Positions 31,254 to 44,388 are shown, counted from the first letter of the stretch. The stretch: DNA of 64,000 nt from Limnanthes douglasii subsp. nivea (GCA_036936605.1 JAUPFV010000001.1:113964771-114028770); one strand, 5' to 3'. The notes: a model not told the origin generated them from the letters alone. A program made the numbers and translations.

Positions 31254-32701
31254 TGTAGGCTAAAAGTAACTTGAGAACTATAAATTGCCAAAGACTACAT
31301 GTGATCAAAGATATAAAACTGAAGACGTGAGAGCAAGAACTGTTAAAATCTCTTTGGGTCAAGAGTTGAGGTCTAGACGTAGGTGCAAATACTTTTGATG
31401 GAACCTAAGGTAAAGCTCTCTTGAAGGCAAGAAGAATTCTTATGTTGGAGAGAAGGTGCAAACTGATCGTTTATGACACCAAAGGTATAGAGTGTGATTA
31501 TCGAAAGACTTTTAAATATACATGGAATCTTTTAGACAAAGTTATATCACTAAGGGTATGAATTTATGATAAATATCAGTCGTTGATCTAGGCTTTCTAC
31601 ATGGGACATAATAGTACAAAGGAGGAATAACTACCATGTTGTACGATTGCCAGTGTTGGTATTGTTCTTTTAGGCTGGTCTACCTAGCCAAATGCCAAAA
31701 TATGTTACCAGGTTCTATTGCGAGCATAAATAGTATTGCACACATCATTGATCCTCTAGAAATAGTAAGTAGAAATTGTATATAGTATTTTATGATCATT
31801 GTAGTGAGAGAAATACTCGAGTTATTTAAGAGAGAAAACTGAAATCTTTTTGTTATAGTTGAGGTAGAAGATAAATACTATGATACATTCTGAGATACAT
31901 ACTTTATTTGAATGATGAGAGTGCTTTATAAAAAATATAAGTGGTTGAGTGTTTAGTGTTTGTGAGAGTCTTCTTGTAACCTCTTATATATATATATAAT
32001 TTATGTATGTTTCTCGTATATATAGGATTTCTTCATAATCTAAACCATGTTAAATCTATCATGTGTGTGTGGTTGAGATTACATTATTTTTCTTTTATTG
32101 CTTTTTTTTTGTTTTAGGGTTCATAATTAAGCTTGGGGTGCGAGCCCAAAGATGTATGGACTTTTTTATTTTTATAGATTCATTATTACATGTAAACAAG
32201 TTTTGGGTGAAGCGATTGAGGTTTTCCTAACGATGTTTATGAGTTCGTTTGTCACTAAGTCTTATGGTTGTTTATTATTCCAAAACATAGGTGTAATTAT
32301 AAGAGGAGTCTTCATGGAGCGAGCATAGATAATCGAGAGTGATACTGATTGTAGTGTTGTTACGAAAAAGAAAAGATGATGATCATTTTAGATCTTAAGG
32401 TTAGAGAGGAGGTTCTCACCGAGAAACCAAGAAAAGCCACCACGATGAGTTTAGTGAAGTCAACATTGAAAAAAATCAAGAAAGATAATGATTTCATCAT
32501 CTAAATAACTAAAGTTTGGGCATTCCTAGTGCAAAAGGGATTTGTTGCTTCCATTAATGAGAATTCATGGATACGGTTGGTGTCGAAATATTATCTAAAA
32601 ATCATAGTTTCATCATCATCATTTTGGTAATTAAGTGTTTAAAAGAGGTAACTAAAGAGCTTATGACGTTGGATATATAAAATTGTTTGTAAGCCATTTA
32701 C

Positions 32702-33166
32702 ATGAAAAAGTACAAGGTCAATATATTGTATCTCAAAAAACATGTGTGCATGCTATCAATGGATGGTCGCAAAGATATTCAAATATACTTAGATGATTTT
32801 AATAGAATCATTATTGGCATGAATGCAATTAGCGCCAAGGTGAAGGAAGAGGACCATGTCACACTCCTCTTAAGTTCTCTAACGAATATGTATATGCACT
32901 TTTTTGACACCATGATCCATAGAAAGGAGTCTGTTATAATGACCAAATTAAAAAGTATTTTTCACTCGAATATATTCAAAAAAAGTACAATCATGAAATA
33001 TGACAGTGAAGGTCTCAGACTGAGTGAGAGAGGTGGGTCGGGAAGGAAGATTCAAGCAAAAAGAAAGAACACTCTTGATCAGATTCAAAAGAACTTGCGC
33101 GGTTCTAGAGTAAGATGCTGGTTGTGCAAGAAGGATGTCCATATCAATAAGGAACTACCTAAATAG
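32702..33166 (+). pseudogene. Copia 2 gag remnant
   Basis: The open stretch begins MKKYKVNILYLKKHVCMLSM, with the gag-helical features DDFNRIIIGMNAI and EEDHVTLLLSSL. The zinc knuckle CWLCKKDVHINKELPK has lost its final Cys (C-x2-C-x4-H then Leu). Upstream gag is out of frame. Confidence 0.75.
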
Positions 33167-33249
33167 AAGAAAAGGGCAATAATTATCTGAAGGCGAAGAC
33201 AAAGATGTTGCAATGGTTTCGGATAACTATGATTACACTAATAGATTAA

Positions 33250-33400
33250 TGGATTCTACTTGCATATATAATGATAAGTGGATGTTTAATTTGAGCGCAT
33301 CATTTCACATGACTTTCAACAAATATTATCTTGAAAACCTGAGATTGTTTGGAGGTGGAAAAGTCATAATTAGGAATGATGAATCATTTGTTGTAAAATA
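33250..33400 (+). pseudogene. Copia 2 protease remnant
   Basis: Reads WMFNLSASFHMT where copia proteases have W-x-LDSGASxHMT. The catalytic Asp-Ser-Gly has become Asn-Leu-Ser, so the protease is dead. Confidence 0.7.
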
Positions 33401-33654
33401 AGTGTCAAATGTTCGGCTCAAGTGGTCTACAATACTCGAGAGAGTGGTTAATAATATGAGGTACATTTCCAAATCTAAATGAACCCTTATTTCTATTTTA
33501 TTGTTAGATGATGAAGGGTTTACTTATAGGTGGAGACGACAGACTCAGAGTCTTGCAAAGCTTATTTGTTGGTATCAAAGCCTATAGGACTGATGTTGTG
33601 TTGTTCTTAAGGTCTCTATAGTGGTATGAGGTGCTTATAATATAGAGAACAATT

Positions 33655-34144
33655 CAAACAAGTTATTGTATCTGAGACTTGGGTATGTGAGTGAAAAAAA
33701 CCTTATTGAGCTGAAGAAACAAGGGTTTTTGGATGGTAGCAGGGTTCAAAAGTTAAGCTTTTGTGAATGTTATATGTTAGATAAGAGTAAGAGGGTAAAT
33801 TTTATGCCTATAGAACCAATGATGTGCTAGATTATATTCATTTGGATCTTTGGGGTCCAACAAAGGAACTTACTATAGGTGGTGTAAGGTACTTATTATC
33901 CTTAATTGATGAGTATTCCATGAAATTATGGGTTATAATTTTAAATACCAAGAGTGAAGAATTTGATTCTTTTAAGAACTGGAATACTTTGGTAGAGAAT
34001 CAAACGAGACAATATTGTAAAAAAAATTGGACTGGCAATATCTTAGAATATGTGAACAAGAAGTTCAATAGTTATTGTTTGAAGCTTGGAAATTCTAGAC
34101 ACCAAGAGAAACTCTCCAACATAATGGGTTTGCTGAAAGAATAA
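33655..34144 (+). pseudogene. Copia 2 integrase remnant
   Basis: The pre-integrase segment (LRLGYVSEKNLIELKKQGF ... SFCECYMLDKSKRV) is followed by the catalytic core start YIHLDLWGPTKE and YLLSLIDEYS, holding the first two acidic residues. The terminal Glu region is shifted. Confidence 0.75.
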
Positions 34145-35032
34145 ACCAAACCTTGATGGAAAAAGTTCGGTGTATATTTCAAACAAATGGAGTAAGTCGA
34201 AGGTTCTAATGAGAAATCGTGACTACAACTGCATATATCATCAACAAGAGTCTATCTAAGGTTTTGAAATTTATTTTTCCTCAAGATACATGAATTGGAA
34301 AGAAACCTAAGTTGTAACATGTGAGAGTGTTCAGTTGTACTGCTTATGAATATATGACGTAAGATAGGCTTCGGTCGAGAGCACTAAAATGTTTGTTCCT
34401 CAATTATCTAGAATGAATGAAATGATATAGGTCGTGGTGCCTTAAACCTGGACTCAGAAGGATATGATAAGTATTGACGTGGTTTTCAAGGAGTATGAAA
34501 TTCCACAAAGAAGGTGATGGAGACCTAACCTAGTAATGTCGAAAAGAGATATAAAGTTGGTGACGAATCTAGAGATTAAAGTCCAAAAATATTTTGTCGA
34601 AGATGATTTAAGACTTGGTCTAACTTTTCCCCATGTATAAGAAGTTCGCCTATTACATGAGTGCAAAGATGTCTAAGGGTCTGAGGTTTTAGAGCTTTTG
34701 GATGACCATACTGAAGAGTATCATGGGCTTGACAGTTATCTACTAACAAAAGATAGAGCATAAAGACCAAGAAACATCCTCAATTATATGGTTATGTTGA
34801 TATAATTGGTTATAAGTTTCCTATTGAAATGTAGGGAGATATTCTCAAACTTGAAAGATATCATAATGTTATGAACAACAATAATAAAGAGATGTAGTTG
34901 AAGGCATGAGAAAAAACTGAGATCTCTAAAAAAGATAGACACCCAGATTCTTATGAAGCAACCAAAGGGTCAAAAGCTTATTAGGAGTAAATGAATATTT
35001 AAAATGAAGCAATGTATTTTTAAAGTTGAGTT

Positions 35033-36420
35033 ATTTTGATACAATGCTAGGCTAGTAGCTAAGGGTTTCACGCCAAATGAGGGTGTTGATTGCAGTGAGA
35101 TGTTCTTGCCGGTTATGAAACAAACCTCGATAAGATTTATGTTGTCAATGTTTTATAGATTTGATTTAGATTTAAATCCAATGGATATTAAAACTGAATT
35201 CTCGCATAGTGAATTGGAAGAGAAAAATTACATGTGTCAGCCAAAATGGTCTAAAGAAAGTAAGAAATAAGATAAGTGTTTGTTGAATAAACCTCTATAT
35301 GGATGAAAAATTCATCGAGGCAGTTGAACATTTTTTATGAAGTCCAACAAGCATGTCTAAATCTGCTATAATAATTGTGTTTATTGTAATGGGGAGACAA
35401 AGCTGGAGAGACTAATCATTTTGCTATTGTATGTGGATGATATTTTAATAGTTGGGAGAGATATAAAGAAGATTGAAATGGTAAAGATTTAACTGAAACG
35501 AGAGTTTAGAATGAAAGATATGGGAGAGGCTATGAGGATACGTGATATTGAGATCAAGAGGAACATGTCGAAGGGCTATGTATTCTTATCTCAACAAGAA
35601 TATATATATAAGGTTCTTCGAAATTTGCTATGTTTGAAACCAAAGACATTGGAACTTCAATTAGTGCCCAATTTCAAACTTAGTTCCACTCAAGTACTAA
35701 CTGAAGTAGCAGATAAGAAATATATGTAATGGATACCCTATGTTAATTTTATTGGTAGTATTAGTATACTATGATTAGCACGAAACTTGATCTTGCCTAC
35801 ATTATAAGTGTTTTGAGTATATTCATGTAAATCTTGGGAAAACTGCATTCTCATACACTCAAGTGTCTCTTGAGATACTTAAAAAGTTTGATTGAAGTTG
35901 GGTTATGTTATAATCAAAATGATACGACTACTATAGTGTTAAGAGGGTATATGGACTCTAACTATACCAGATGTTTTGACATAAAAAATATACTTTAGTT
36001 GTCTATTTACTATTTTTGAGGAGTCATTAGCTGGAAGTATTGAATACAAAATTTTGTTACCTTGTCATCTACGGAATTCAAATATATAGGTGCTACAGAA
36101 GCCATGAAGGAAGCTATTTGGTTTAAGGTTATTGAGTGAGATCATTATTATAGACCAAGATAAGATTTTTTTTCTAGTGATAATATTAATGCTCTTCATT
36201 TAGTGAAAAAATTGAAGTTCTATAAGCGAACTAAGCACGTAGATATCAATTTTCACTTATCTAAGATATGATGGAGAGAGAGTTAATAAATGTGGCTAAG
36301 ATTGCTAACAAGGAACATCTTTTTGATGCTCTAACTAGGTTATTATCAGTTTCAAAGTTCACAAAATGCATTAGACTTATGCAAGTCTGTGATATAGGTG
36401 ATTTGGTCTCTAAAAAGTAT
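35033..36420 (+). pseudogene. Copia 2 reverse transcriptase and RNase H remnants
   Basis: The reverse transcriptase active site LLYVDDILIVG is intact at about 35425-35457, followed by the open stretch REFRMKDMGEAMRIRDIEI. Farther on, a stretch recalling STEAEY and KHVDI-like segments of copia RNase H can be followed to about 36360. Many stops. Confidence 0.7.
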
Positions 36421-36786
36421 AAAATTGGATGCAATGGATGTTGAATTTAAAATTACTGGGCATAAAATTATAAGGTGTACGCTAAAAGTAAATTGAGAAC
36501 ATAGTGTGCCAAATACTACATGTGGTCAAAGATGGATTGCTGAAGAACGTAAAACGGGAACTATTTAAATATATCTGGGGAAATATCTCGGGCTGCGAGT
36601 TAGGTGAAAATATTTTCTTTGTAACCTAAGATAAATCTTTCCTAATTGCAAGAAGAATGCTTCTATTGGACCAAAATTTGAAACTGATCATCTATGACGT
36701 CGAAGGTGCAGAGCATAATTACTGAAGGACTTCTGAAGATATATAAAAGCTTTTAAATGAAGTTATGTCAATAAGGGTATGAATTG

Positions 36787-37690
36787 ATGATATTGAAATG
36801 AGCAAAAATAGTTAATTGGAACGAAGGATGCAAAAATGCTTTTAAAGATCTCAAAGGGTAATTAACATCAACCAATATATTATTTAAAATACAAGAGAGA
36901 GAATCTATATTTTTATACTTATCTCCTCCATTTTTATACTTATCCATTTCTAACTTTTCACCTCAGATTTGTGCTCGTCGGTGAAGAAAATACAGTCCAA
37001 TAAATAATATACTACGTGAGCAAGAGTTCAGTTAATGAAGAAACACGATCATGTTATTATGTTACAAATTTTCTTCTTACTACTAGACATTTTATAGAAA
37101 CCATATGTATTTAGTCGGTTGATGAGGTGGTCATTCAGGCTCGGTGAATATAGAATTTAGCACGAGCCACGTGCAATGGTAAATGTCAAGAAAGTACAAG
37201 CTTCATTAACGAATTTATAATATCATGACCTATACCAAACAACAAAGTACAAGTTGAGTTTACTCATACGAAACATGAATGAGCAGTGTGTACAAATGGG
37301 GCGTCAAGTTTAAATGACAATGACGTGAGAATAGTCCTAACCATACCGGGATGTGAAGAAATATGACTATTTATATGTTTCACCTCACCAACTATAATAA
37401 AGTAACATATGATATGGTACTAACGGGAATGTACTTGGTCTACATTTGTGGTACATGAGCCATACGAGTCATAATGGATTCTCAATTGATAGTTAATAAT
37501 ATATAGATAAAATGTGAAGCGAAGTAAAAAAATATGAGAGGATACTTAGAAATAGTGAGACAAATGGAAAATAGTTCGACAATGTTATTTAGAACATGCA
37601 CCATGCCATGAGAATGTTAACATAAATTCATTGGCCAAAATGGGATGTTTAGGCAATAACCTCGTGGTTATTGTACATGATGCTCTAAAA
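36787..37690 (+). pseudogene. Ty3-gypsy pol fragment, right half (RT tail and RNase H)
   Basis: Immediately past the copia element the + strand reads ILK-AKIVNWNEGCKNAFKD, the canonical join between gypsy reverse transcriptase and RNase H. Then a CTNGASSLND...IVLTIPG stretch aligns with the VDGASN..GSGAGIVL start of the second RNase H of Tat elements (about 37290-37350), and IRVIMDSQLIVNN plus MRGYLEIVRQM follow at 37457-37560. With 30430-31253 it is one interrupted gene. Confidence 0.8.
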
Positions 37691-37699
37691 ATCTTAGAC

Positions 37700-40133
37700 A
37701 AAACTTAAAATTCATAAGTTTTTCTAGCCGAGAAATCTTGATACTAACACTCAGAATCTTATCCTACTTAAACGATTCAAAAATTCACGAAAAAACATAT
37801 TTATTGGTATTCTCTCCTTGTTTTGAACTACTTTAGGCAGCTACATCAAGGGTCTTATTTTACCCTTAGATTTTTAAAAGTTTATGCAATATCATGGTTA
37901 ATGGTCTGGGTGTGAAAACATGGACCTCATCCCGAAAGATATTCATTTGTACGGTCAATGAGATACTATATTTTCATAAGGTCTTGTTATTTATAACCGA
38001 ATGAATACTAGACTGGGTTCCAGTAGAATACATCTCTAATGCACAACTAGATTCAGTACCAGATGAACTACCTATTTTTCCAAACTAAATATATTTTAGG
38101 TTATTCGATAAATCTGATTCAACAGCTGAAGTACTATGAGAATGGATAGTGTTTAATATCTCCTAGATTTTACCCCTTTTTTATTAAAAATAACAAGGAC
38201 GTGAAAAAAAACAAAGAATAATACCTTACTCAAAATTGGGTATGAAAACCGCGGAAGATGATACGTCGTTATAAACAAGCTAGGTTGGTAATAAAAACAA
38301 ATTAAATAAATCCATGCAATTTATGCGCAGGAGCACTAAGTCGGGGCATCACTTTGTGTTTAGGTTCTTAGATGGAGAATATTTGAGAGAGAGACAATTT
38401 TGAAGTAGAAGAATAAAAAATGGAAATAATGGCCTTAACCTTCGTTTATATAGGCTACTGGAATGAATATACATCGTCGATTTTAATATGAGATCAACAT
38501 ATTACAAGTGGGTTAGCCATATCAATCCTCGTGAATGTGAAATGTCACTCACATCGTATAAGTGAACTGGCTCTTTCCAGTTGTTAATTCATAATAAAAT
38601 CTAATACTTTGCATGTAATATGTCACATTAGCGAACACAACTCCTCAAACGAACAAGTAAAATGTCTAGATGTTTAGGTAGTCGTTGTCCATATCATTGA
38701 TGTAAGGATATCACAACAAATGATGAACTTTACCTCGTCAAATTTACAAGATTAGTCCTTAAATAAATACTTTGTATTTGATTCAATGACTAGTGTGAGT
38801 CTTAATAAAAGCATACTCTACTATATGGTTTATATCCTCATTAGGAAGGTAAAGATTCGTATAGTTGCAAGACATTTGTCATAACCGTATGATATAGTGC
38901 CCTTTATTGAACGGATGATAATGAGCTAACATGCATGAGGGGAGTACGAAGATATGCCTCATAGACGACACAACCATACAGACGACGAATAAGGGTTATG
39001 TGAATACGAATGCTTAATGACAACATGGACTCCATGTAATTACATTTCATCAAATATATGCTAATAGTTAGGCATACATCATCAAAGAAAAGATCAATAG
39101 ACGCATCTCTTCTTGATTCATCCAACTATAAGAGATCTGGATCGACAAAATCCTTAACATAAAATATCTCAACTTGGTCTAGGAGGATAACCTAGATAAT
39201 AAAATGACTAAATAATGATATGATAGTGCACAAGATGAGTGTCACATGTATTAGTTGACACTTGCAACACAACTTTTATTTTTAGAGTATGTTGTATTAT
39301 AAACAGTATCACCCTTCCATACGGACGGAAGAATAATTTGTAACATAAATATATATTATTCAATATTTTACACTGCAAGTCATTTCATTATTAATTAAAG
39401 TTTGAAAGATAGAAAATTTCAAAAAAAATCCCCAATCACAAATAAATTTAAATAATTTATTCTCCATGTTTAGCTAAAACAATAGTTTTGACGAAATTTA
39501 ACAAATTGTTAAATCGTATTAAAATCGATACACAAACCTAACCATAAAAAAAATCGATTGTTTTAATACATTTTAATAAAAATAATATAAAAAAAAAATT
39601 ACGTCACTTTTGTTGCTTCTTTTCTTAATTGTTTTAATGATACTTGAAATTACTTTTGAGAATAAGGAGACCTTTAAACTTAAGCTATGGATGATTTTGG
39701 CGGGGTGAAATGAAAATGGTAACTGATTAAGCGACATTAATTCTAAGCAAATGAGTTAAATATGCAAAGCTCAAGATGTCTATTATCGGAAGAAAATATA
39801 TTGAAATTTTAAAAACTTTATAAAAGAAAGTAGTCAAGCTGAAGGGGGAATGTGACATATATGAGTATGCGGACAAGAGCTTCAAGAAAAGCATCGCATG
39901 TGTGGATGGCCTGTAAAGAAAAGAACATCTCTTGGACTGCCACTTCTTTATAAACAAAGTTATATAATATAACAATACTTTTATATACATATACGGATTT
40001 GGTTGTATACAACACACTATTAAATTTGTACAGAGATAGTCAGTTTACCTTCCTGTCTTTACAAGAATAGGCAGCACTCAAAACATTTTCATATGTACCA
40101 AAATTTGGAACGGAACTATATAAACACTTGGAT
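37700..40133. other. Decayed repeat-type DNA
   Basis: May contain the integrase end of the gypsy element near 37700-38100, too decayed to call. Beyond that I see no gene; short ORFs such as 38904-39125 have no recognisable features. The 3' flank of the DUF2358 gene ends the stretch. Confidence 0.4.
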
Positions 40134-43100
40134 TTATCGACGTGAAGCTTCGAAATATGTAGGTCTTGGGGTTGAAGAGCAACCGATGGATTGGATTAGT
40201 TCCTGTACTGTCAGCCCGTGGAATTTTGGTGGTGAACTGAGAGCCATGTTGTCAACTTTGTGCTCGTAGATCTTTCCATTCTTGTCAAGTTTATACTCTG
40301 AAGTTCCATCAAAACGACTACGGCTGTCCCATGGAACTCGTGGTATACCATGAACTGTGAAACGAACCATTATGACATTGTCCACTGGCTGCCACACACT
40401 AACTATGTCAAGAGACAAGGCCTTGAAGAACATCGAGCCGTTGAACCGCAGCGCCCAGAAGATTGATTTGTAGTTCTCGATGCCGGCGAAAGAGTTGAGA
40501 GGATCTTTAAATACAATATCATCTCTGTAGAGAAATGGCAAGAGTATAAGCTTATTGCAGATATAGAAATATCAAAGAAACTGGGTCTGGATATTAGATT
40601 AAATTCTAATTTTTGGACCAAAAATATGGCTTTAAACTGTAGGAAGTAGTCCCCTCAGACTGCGAGCCGTTTGAGAATTTAGTCCTTGACTTCAAAATGT
40701 TATACTACTAGTACTCCGACAAACAGCTCTCGTAGTTGGCGGACCACTGGCCATGTTTAATTTTAGTGACTTGGGAGACCGCTAGTGTTAAGTTTCGAAG
40801 TCTGGAGACTATCCAGCACTCTGATACATGATTCGAGTATCATAGTAATGATTCATGATTCAAGTATCATAAGCGGGCTCGGGCGCATGAGCTTAAGGCC
40901 TAGGAGATTTTATTTTTAACTATTTTATAGTTTTGTTTTATTAGTTTTCTAAATTTCAACTTCCTATATATTGGTATTCTTATTAATAAAAGTTTTAGCT
41001 TCCAATTAACTTTAATCTATGAAAGATTAGATTATAGGAAGTATTGTTTTCTTTTCTTTCTATATTCTCTTCCAAAAGTTGGGGTTTATCAAGATTAGGG
41101 ATATTTAGAATTAGGGCACACATCAATTTGGGGCGGAGAATGACAACATCGAGGTGACCCTAGTAGCACCGGCAGGTTCGGTAACAGCGCCTAACGGCTA
41201 TGGAAATTCAGTAGGGGATGTTCAGGCAGAGCAAGCGAAACTGGTATTTGAAGGCAGCACAATTACAGACTAAGGCAACAGTAGCGAATTTCAAAGCTTA
41301 ACCAGCATCATTGGAGGTGGTCCTAGTTGAGCTGTCACCGAAAGTGGTGTTGGGTTTTGGAGGCACAACAACGGATTATACAGGACACGACAAAGGCAAG
41401 GCACCCGTGGTGGCACCTACAAGCTTGGCGACGGCACACAACGGATGCATAAATTCTGCGGATCTGATCGAGACTGGGAAGCAATTTTCTGTAGGGGATC
41501 CAGACGATTATCGGTGGGCCTCATTAAAGGTTTTGGATAGAGGGAAATTGGGATTTTCCTGGATAGTAAGGGTCATCATAAAGCGATCGGAGCTTGTACC
41601 ATCTTCTCGAGGTATACGAGCTTAAGGACAAGCTCTTAATTGAGAAGGGAAATATTGATAAATGATTCAAGTATCATAGCTGGGCTGGGACACATGAGCT
41701 AAAGGACTAGGAGATTGTATCTTTAGCTATTTTAATTTTTTGTTTTATTAGTTTCCTAAACTTTAGTTTCCTATATATATAGGTATTCTTATTAATAAAA
41801 CTTTTAGCTTCCAACAATCAACTTTAATCTATTAAAGTTTAGGAAGTATTGTTTTTTTCCCTATATATAGGTATTCTTATTAATTAAAGTAAGGGTTTAT
41901 CAAGAGTAGGGGTATTTAGATTAGGGCACATATCACACTCAAAGCCATCAAAATATGCTCATCCGTTGTATCAAAATAAAGATACAGAAAGATGAGGAAG
42001 GGAAAAAGATGTCTCAGTCGCTGGAAATATTCAAATAACTCTAGGTATTCTATTTAAACAACAAATGGCATTTTGATCCATCATGCATTTTCCTCAAAAT
42101 TCAGAAGTTCAATATAAACTGAGTGAGTATTGCAAGTAGATTTCACAAGTTTTGAAGAATTCATTTAAGTTTGCCCTAACCGGTAGTTCTATAAATTTTC
42201 AAAAAAAGAACAAGTACCAGCATCCCACAGTCGGTTATAACATAATATATATAGTACATATATGAACGTCCAAGCCAACAAAATGAGCAAGTCAATCACA
42301 GAGGTAAGACGATGTAGCACTTTGGGCGTGGATATTTTCTTGTTTAGAATGTATGACCGAATTAATAGGCAATCAAACACATCAATGTAGTTCCATATAC
42401 CATACATATAAGAGTCTCTACACTCATACCTCTCAGAAACCACGAAACTAGAAGTTTATCTTGTTAACGATTAAAAACAGCTTCAGGTTCCGTATATTCT
42501 CAGTTAGGTTGATAAATGGTTTTTAGGTCTAACTTTTCCTATATGGTTAATATAGTATATACATCTCATAACTGCAAAACAAAATTACAGGATAACTGTA
42601 GGAAGCAATTAGTTACTTTAAACAATCTACCACCCAAGAAAAAGCAAGAGGGGATGCAAACTAAACTTAAATATTGTTAAAGGAGTGGTTAAGAAAGCAC
42701 GACCTACTTCACTTTCATATTCCAGAAATAGACGTTTTTGCCTAAAGTGAACAAAGAAGGATAGCATAAGTAGCTTCCGTTTCTTTCGACTTCTGCACTT
42801 GGATATATGCATGAGAACTGCATGTAAAAATACTGATGCAGAATTCAACAATTAACAAAACAAGTCCTAAAAATGACAGCTAATTGTGACCAAAATTAGT
42901 ATCTACATAGTTCAGCCTAAGCTCCGGTCCCATGAGCAGACTTCCAAGTAAAAACAAGCCCATGACGCAAAAAAAAACAAAAAAAAAACAAGATGAACCG
43001 TAACAATAGCTTAATATCGCCGCAAAAATATAATTGTTACCTCACACCCAGGCTAAGCTTGGTTCATAGCTTATAGCTTATAAGCTAAATAACTAAATTT

Positions 43101-44015
43101 AAGCATTAAAATCTCAATCTATCAAACAACCTTTTCACTCAAAAGCTACATAGCTACGGTGTAACGAACATATCTATATTGGGATCGCAACCTTTTCACT
43201 CAAAAGCTACACAGCTACAGTGTAGCGAACATATCTATATTGGGATCGCAGGAAAAGCCTTCTAGGCAAACCGAAAGGGTTCAATTCACGTTAGGAAAGT
43301 AAAAAACTTTCATAATGGTTTAGTATGATTCTTAAAGCTAGGTTATTGAAGAACATATTCTGGCTCAAAGATGACCACCCCACCTTGCTAAGCAAAGTTT
43401 GGGGTAAAACTGATTATAAACTTCAGTGTGATTTCAATACCAATCCCTTAAAGACGAAGCCAGAATCGATCGCAGAAAACACAAAAAGTTAACCCTTCAA
43501 AAAAAAGCAAACAATCTTTATTGTAAACAGTCCTATAGGCAATAGATTCACGTAGTAATACAAATTTCTAGCAATGGCATTTACTTTACCTTAAAAAACT
43601 AAACAGAGCAAAACGAAAGAATATATATATGTATATGTATATGGCAGAACTAAAAAACATCACGCTACCTGTAAATATCGAAGCTGGGCTCCTTATAGAA
43701 AATCTCAGGAAACTCTTCTCGTAGAGTCCGAATCGCATACCCCATGTTCAAGTAGTAATTCTGTCTCTCTTCCTCTTCTTTATTCACCTTCGGTTCGGGT
43801 TTCACCGGAGCTGAAAATTGTCCGTATAATTTCAGATTCTTATCCACTCCCAAAACCCTAATCTCGCAATCTTTAACGCTTACCGTAACCCTAGAACTGG
43901 ACAGAATTTTCTCATTCCTAGCTAAAATTGACAGATTCCTCAGAAATTTAGGGTTTGTTATACATTTTTGCGCGGAGACGGAGGATATGCCTGGTGAAGG
44001 TAATAGAAACGCCAT
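40134..44015 (-). CDS. DUF2358 protein, probably plastid-targeted, two exons
   Basis: Exon 1 is 44015-43669 (347 nt) and exon 2 is 40524-40134 (391 nt), joined by a 3144-bp intron with GT-AG ends inside the Arg codon of DIYR|DDIVF. Together they give 245 residues plus a stop. The first ~45 residues (MAFLLPSPGISSVSAQKCIT) are Ser/Arg-rich and poor in acidic residues, like a chloroplast transit peptide. The DUF2358 region follows: NYYLNMGYAIRTLREEFPEI, IYRDDIVFKDPLNSFAGIEN, FWALRFNG, DIVSVWQPVDNVIMVRFTVH, GTSEYKLDKNGKIYEHKVDN, ending ELIQSIGCSSTPRPTYFEA. It belongs to an SnoaL/NTF2-like family conserved in cyanobacteria and plants whose biochemical role I do not know. Nothing looks broken. The intron holds a small LTR element (40822-41935) and a 61-bp duplication, which together account for part of its length. 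Confidence 0.9.
40817..40821. repeat. Target-site duplication of the TRIM-like element, left
   Basis: CACTC, repeated at 41936-41940. Confidence 0.85.
40822..41935 (+). mobile_element. TRIM-like miniature LTR element (1.1 kb) in DUF2358 intron
   Basis: Left LTR 40822-41125 and right LTR 41656-41935 both start TGATA.ATGATTC and end GGGCACA.ATCA, sharing CTTATTAATAAAA and GGTTTATCAAGA.TAGGG. The left LTR has an extra ~25-bp internal duplication of ATGATTCnAGTATCATA. A 5-bp duplication (CACTC) flanks it. A purine-rich tract (GAGAAGGGAAATA) directly before the right LTR sets the orientation as +, opposite to the host gene. The 530-bp interior is GC-richer and has one open stretch (41311-41625) resembling no known retroelement protein. 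Size, position in an intron and lack of pol fit terminal-repeat retrotransposons in miniature. Confidence 0.87.
41936..41940. repeat. Target-site duplication of the TRIM-like element, right
   Basis: CACTC, pairing with 40817-40821. Confidence 0.85.
43127..43248. repeat. 61-bp tandem duplication in DUF2358 intron
   Basis: Two nearly identical 61-bp units, 43127-43187 and 43188-43248, each with CCTTTTCACTCAAAAGCTAC and ending TATTGGGATCG. Few differences, hence recent. Confidence 0.95.
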
Positions 44016-44388
44016 GGAATTGTAGTTTCGATCAGTGGGTCAGTCTAATGAGGAAATTTCATTTTCTGGTTGTAGAGGAAAAATCTTGTGACACTGATTT
44101 TATTTGGTTGGTGAGAAGATGAGGATCGGGTGAGATGCAACGCGGATAAGGAAGGTCAAAGTTTTATGATTTGAAATATCGTCATGCATTCATTGAAAAT
44201 GTCTTCTCATTGGTCGCCTTGATACTACTCAAGATATTTCGATTTGTTTATTTTATTTAGGATAATGAATGTGACTAGAAGGATAAGAATATCCGATAAT
44301 TATATAATACTAATTTGGAGATGACAAGAATATAAGTAGTTTTTTTTTTTAAGATGCAAGTTCATAACATGAGTAAAAATACGATTAC

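Larger units (their letters stand above)
31254..36786 (+). mobile_element. Ty1-copia element 2, nested in gypsy pol
   Basis: Left LTR 31254-32232 (starts TGTAGGCTAAAAGTAAC, ends CCTAACG); right LTR 36476 to about 36786 (starts TGTACGCTAAAAGTAA), missing its last two thirds. The LTR tail is related to that of copia 1 (GGATTTCTTCA...AACCATGTTAAATCT), so the two belong to one clade. The interior holds, in order, gag, protease, integrase, reverse transcriptase and RNase H remnants, all on the + strand and all broken. It is inserted into a Tat-type gypsy pol, which reads on at both sides. Confidence 0.88.

Noticed and set aside
38904..39125. 73-codon minus-strand ORF
   Set aside because: No domain, no splice context and composition like the decayed surroundings.
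40403..40621. Small ORF on the minus strand overlapping DUF2358 exon 2
   Set aside because: Out-of-frame shadow running from intron into exon.
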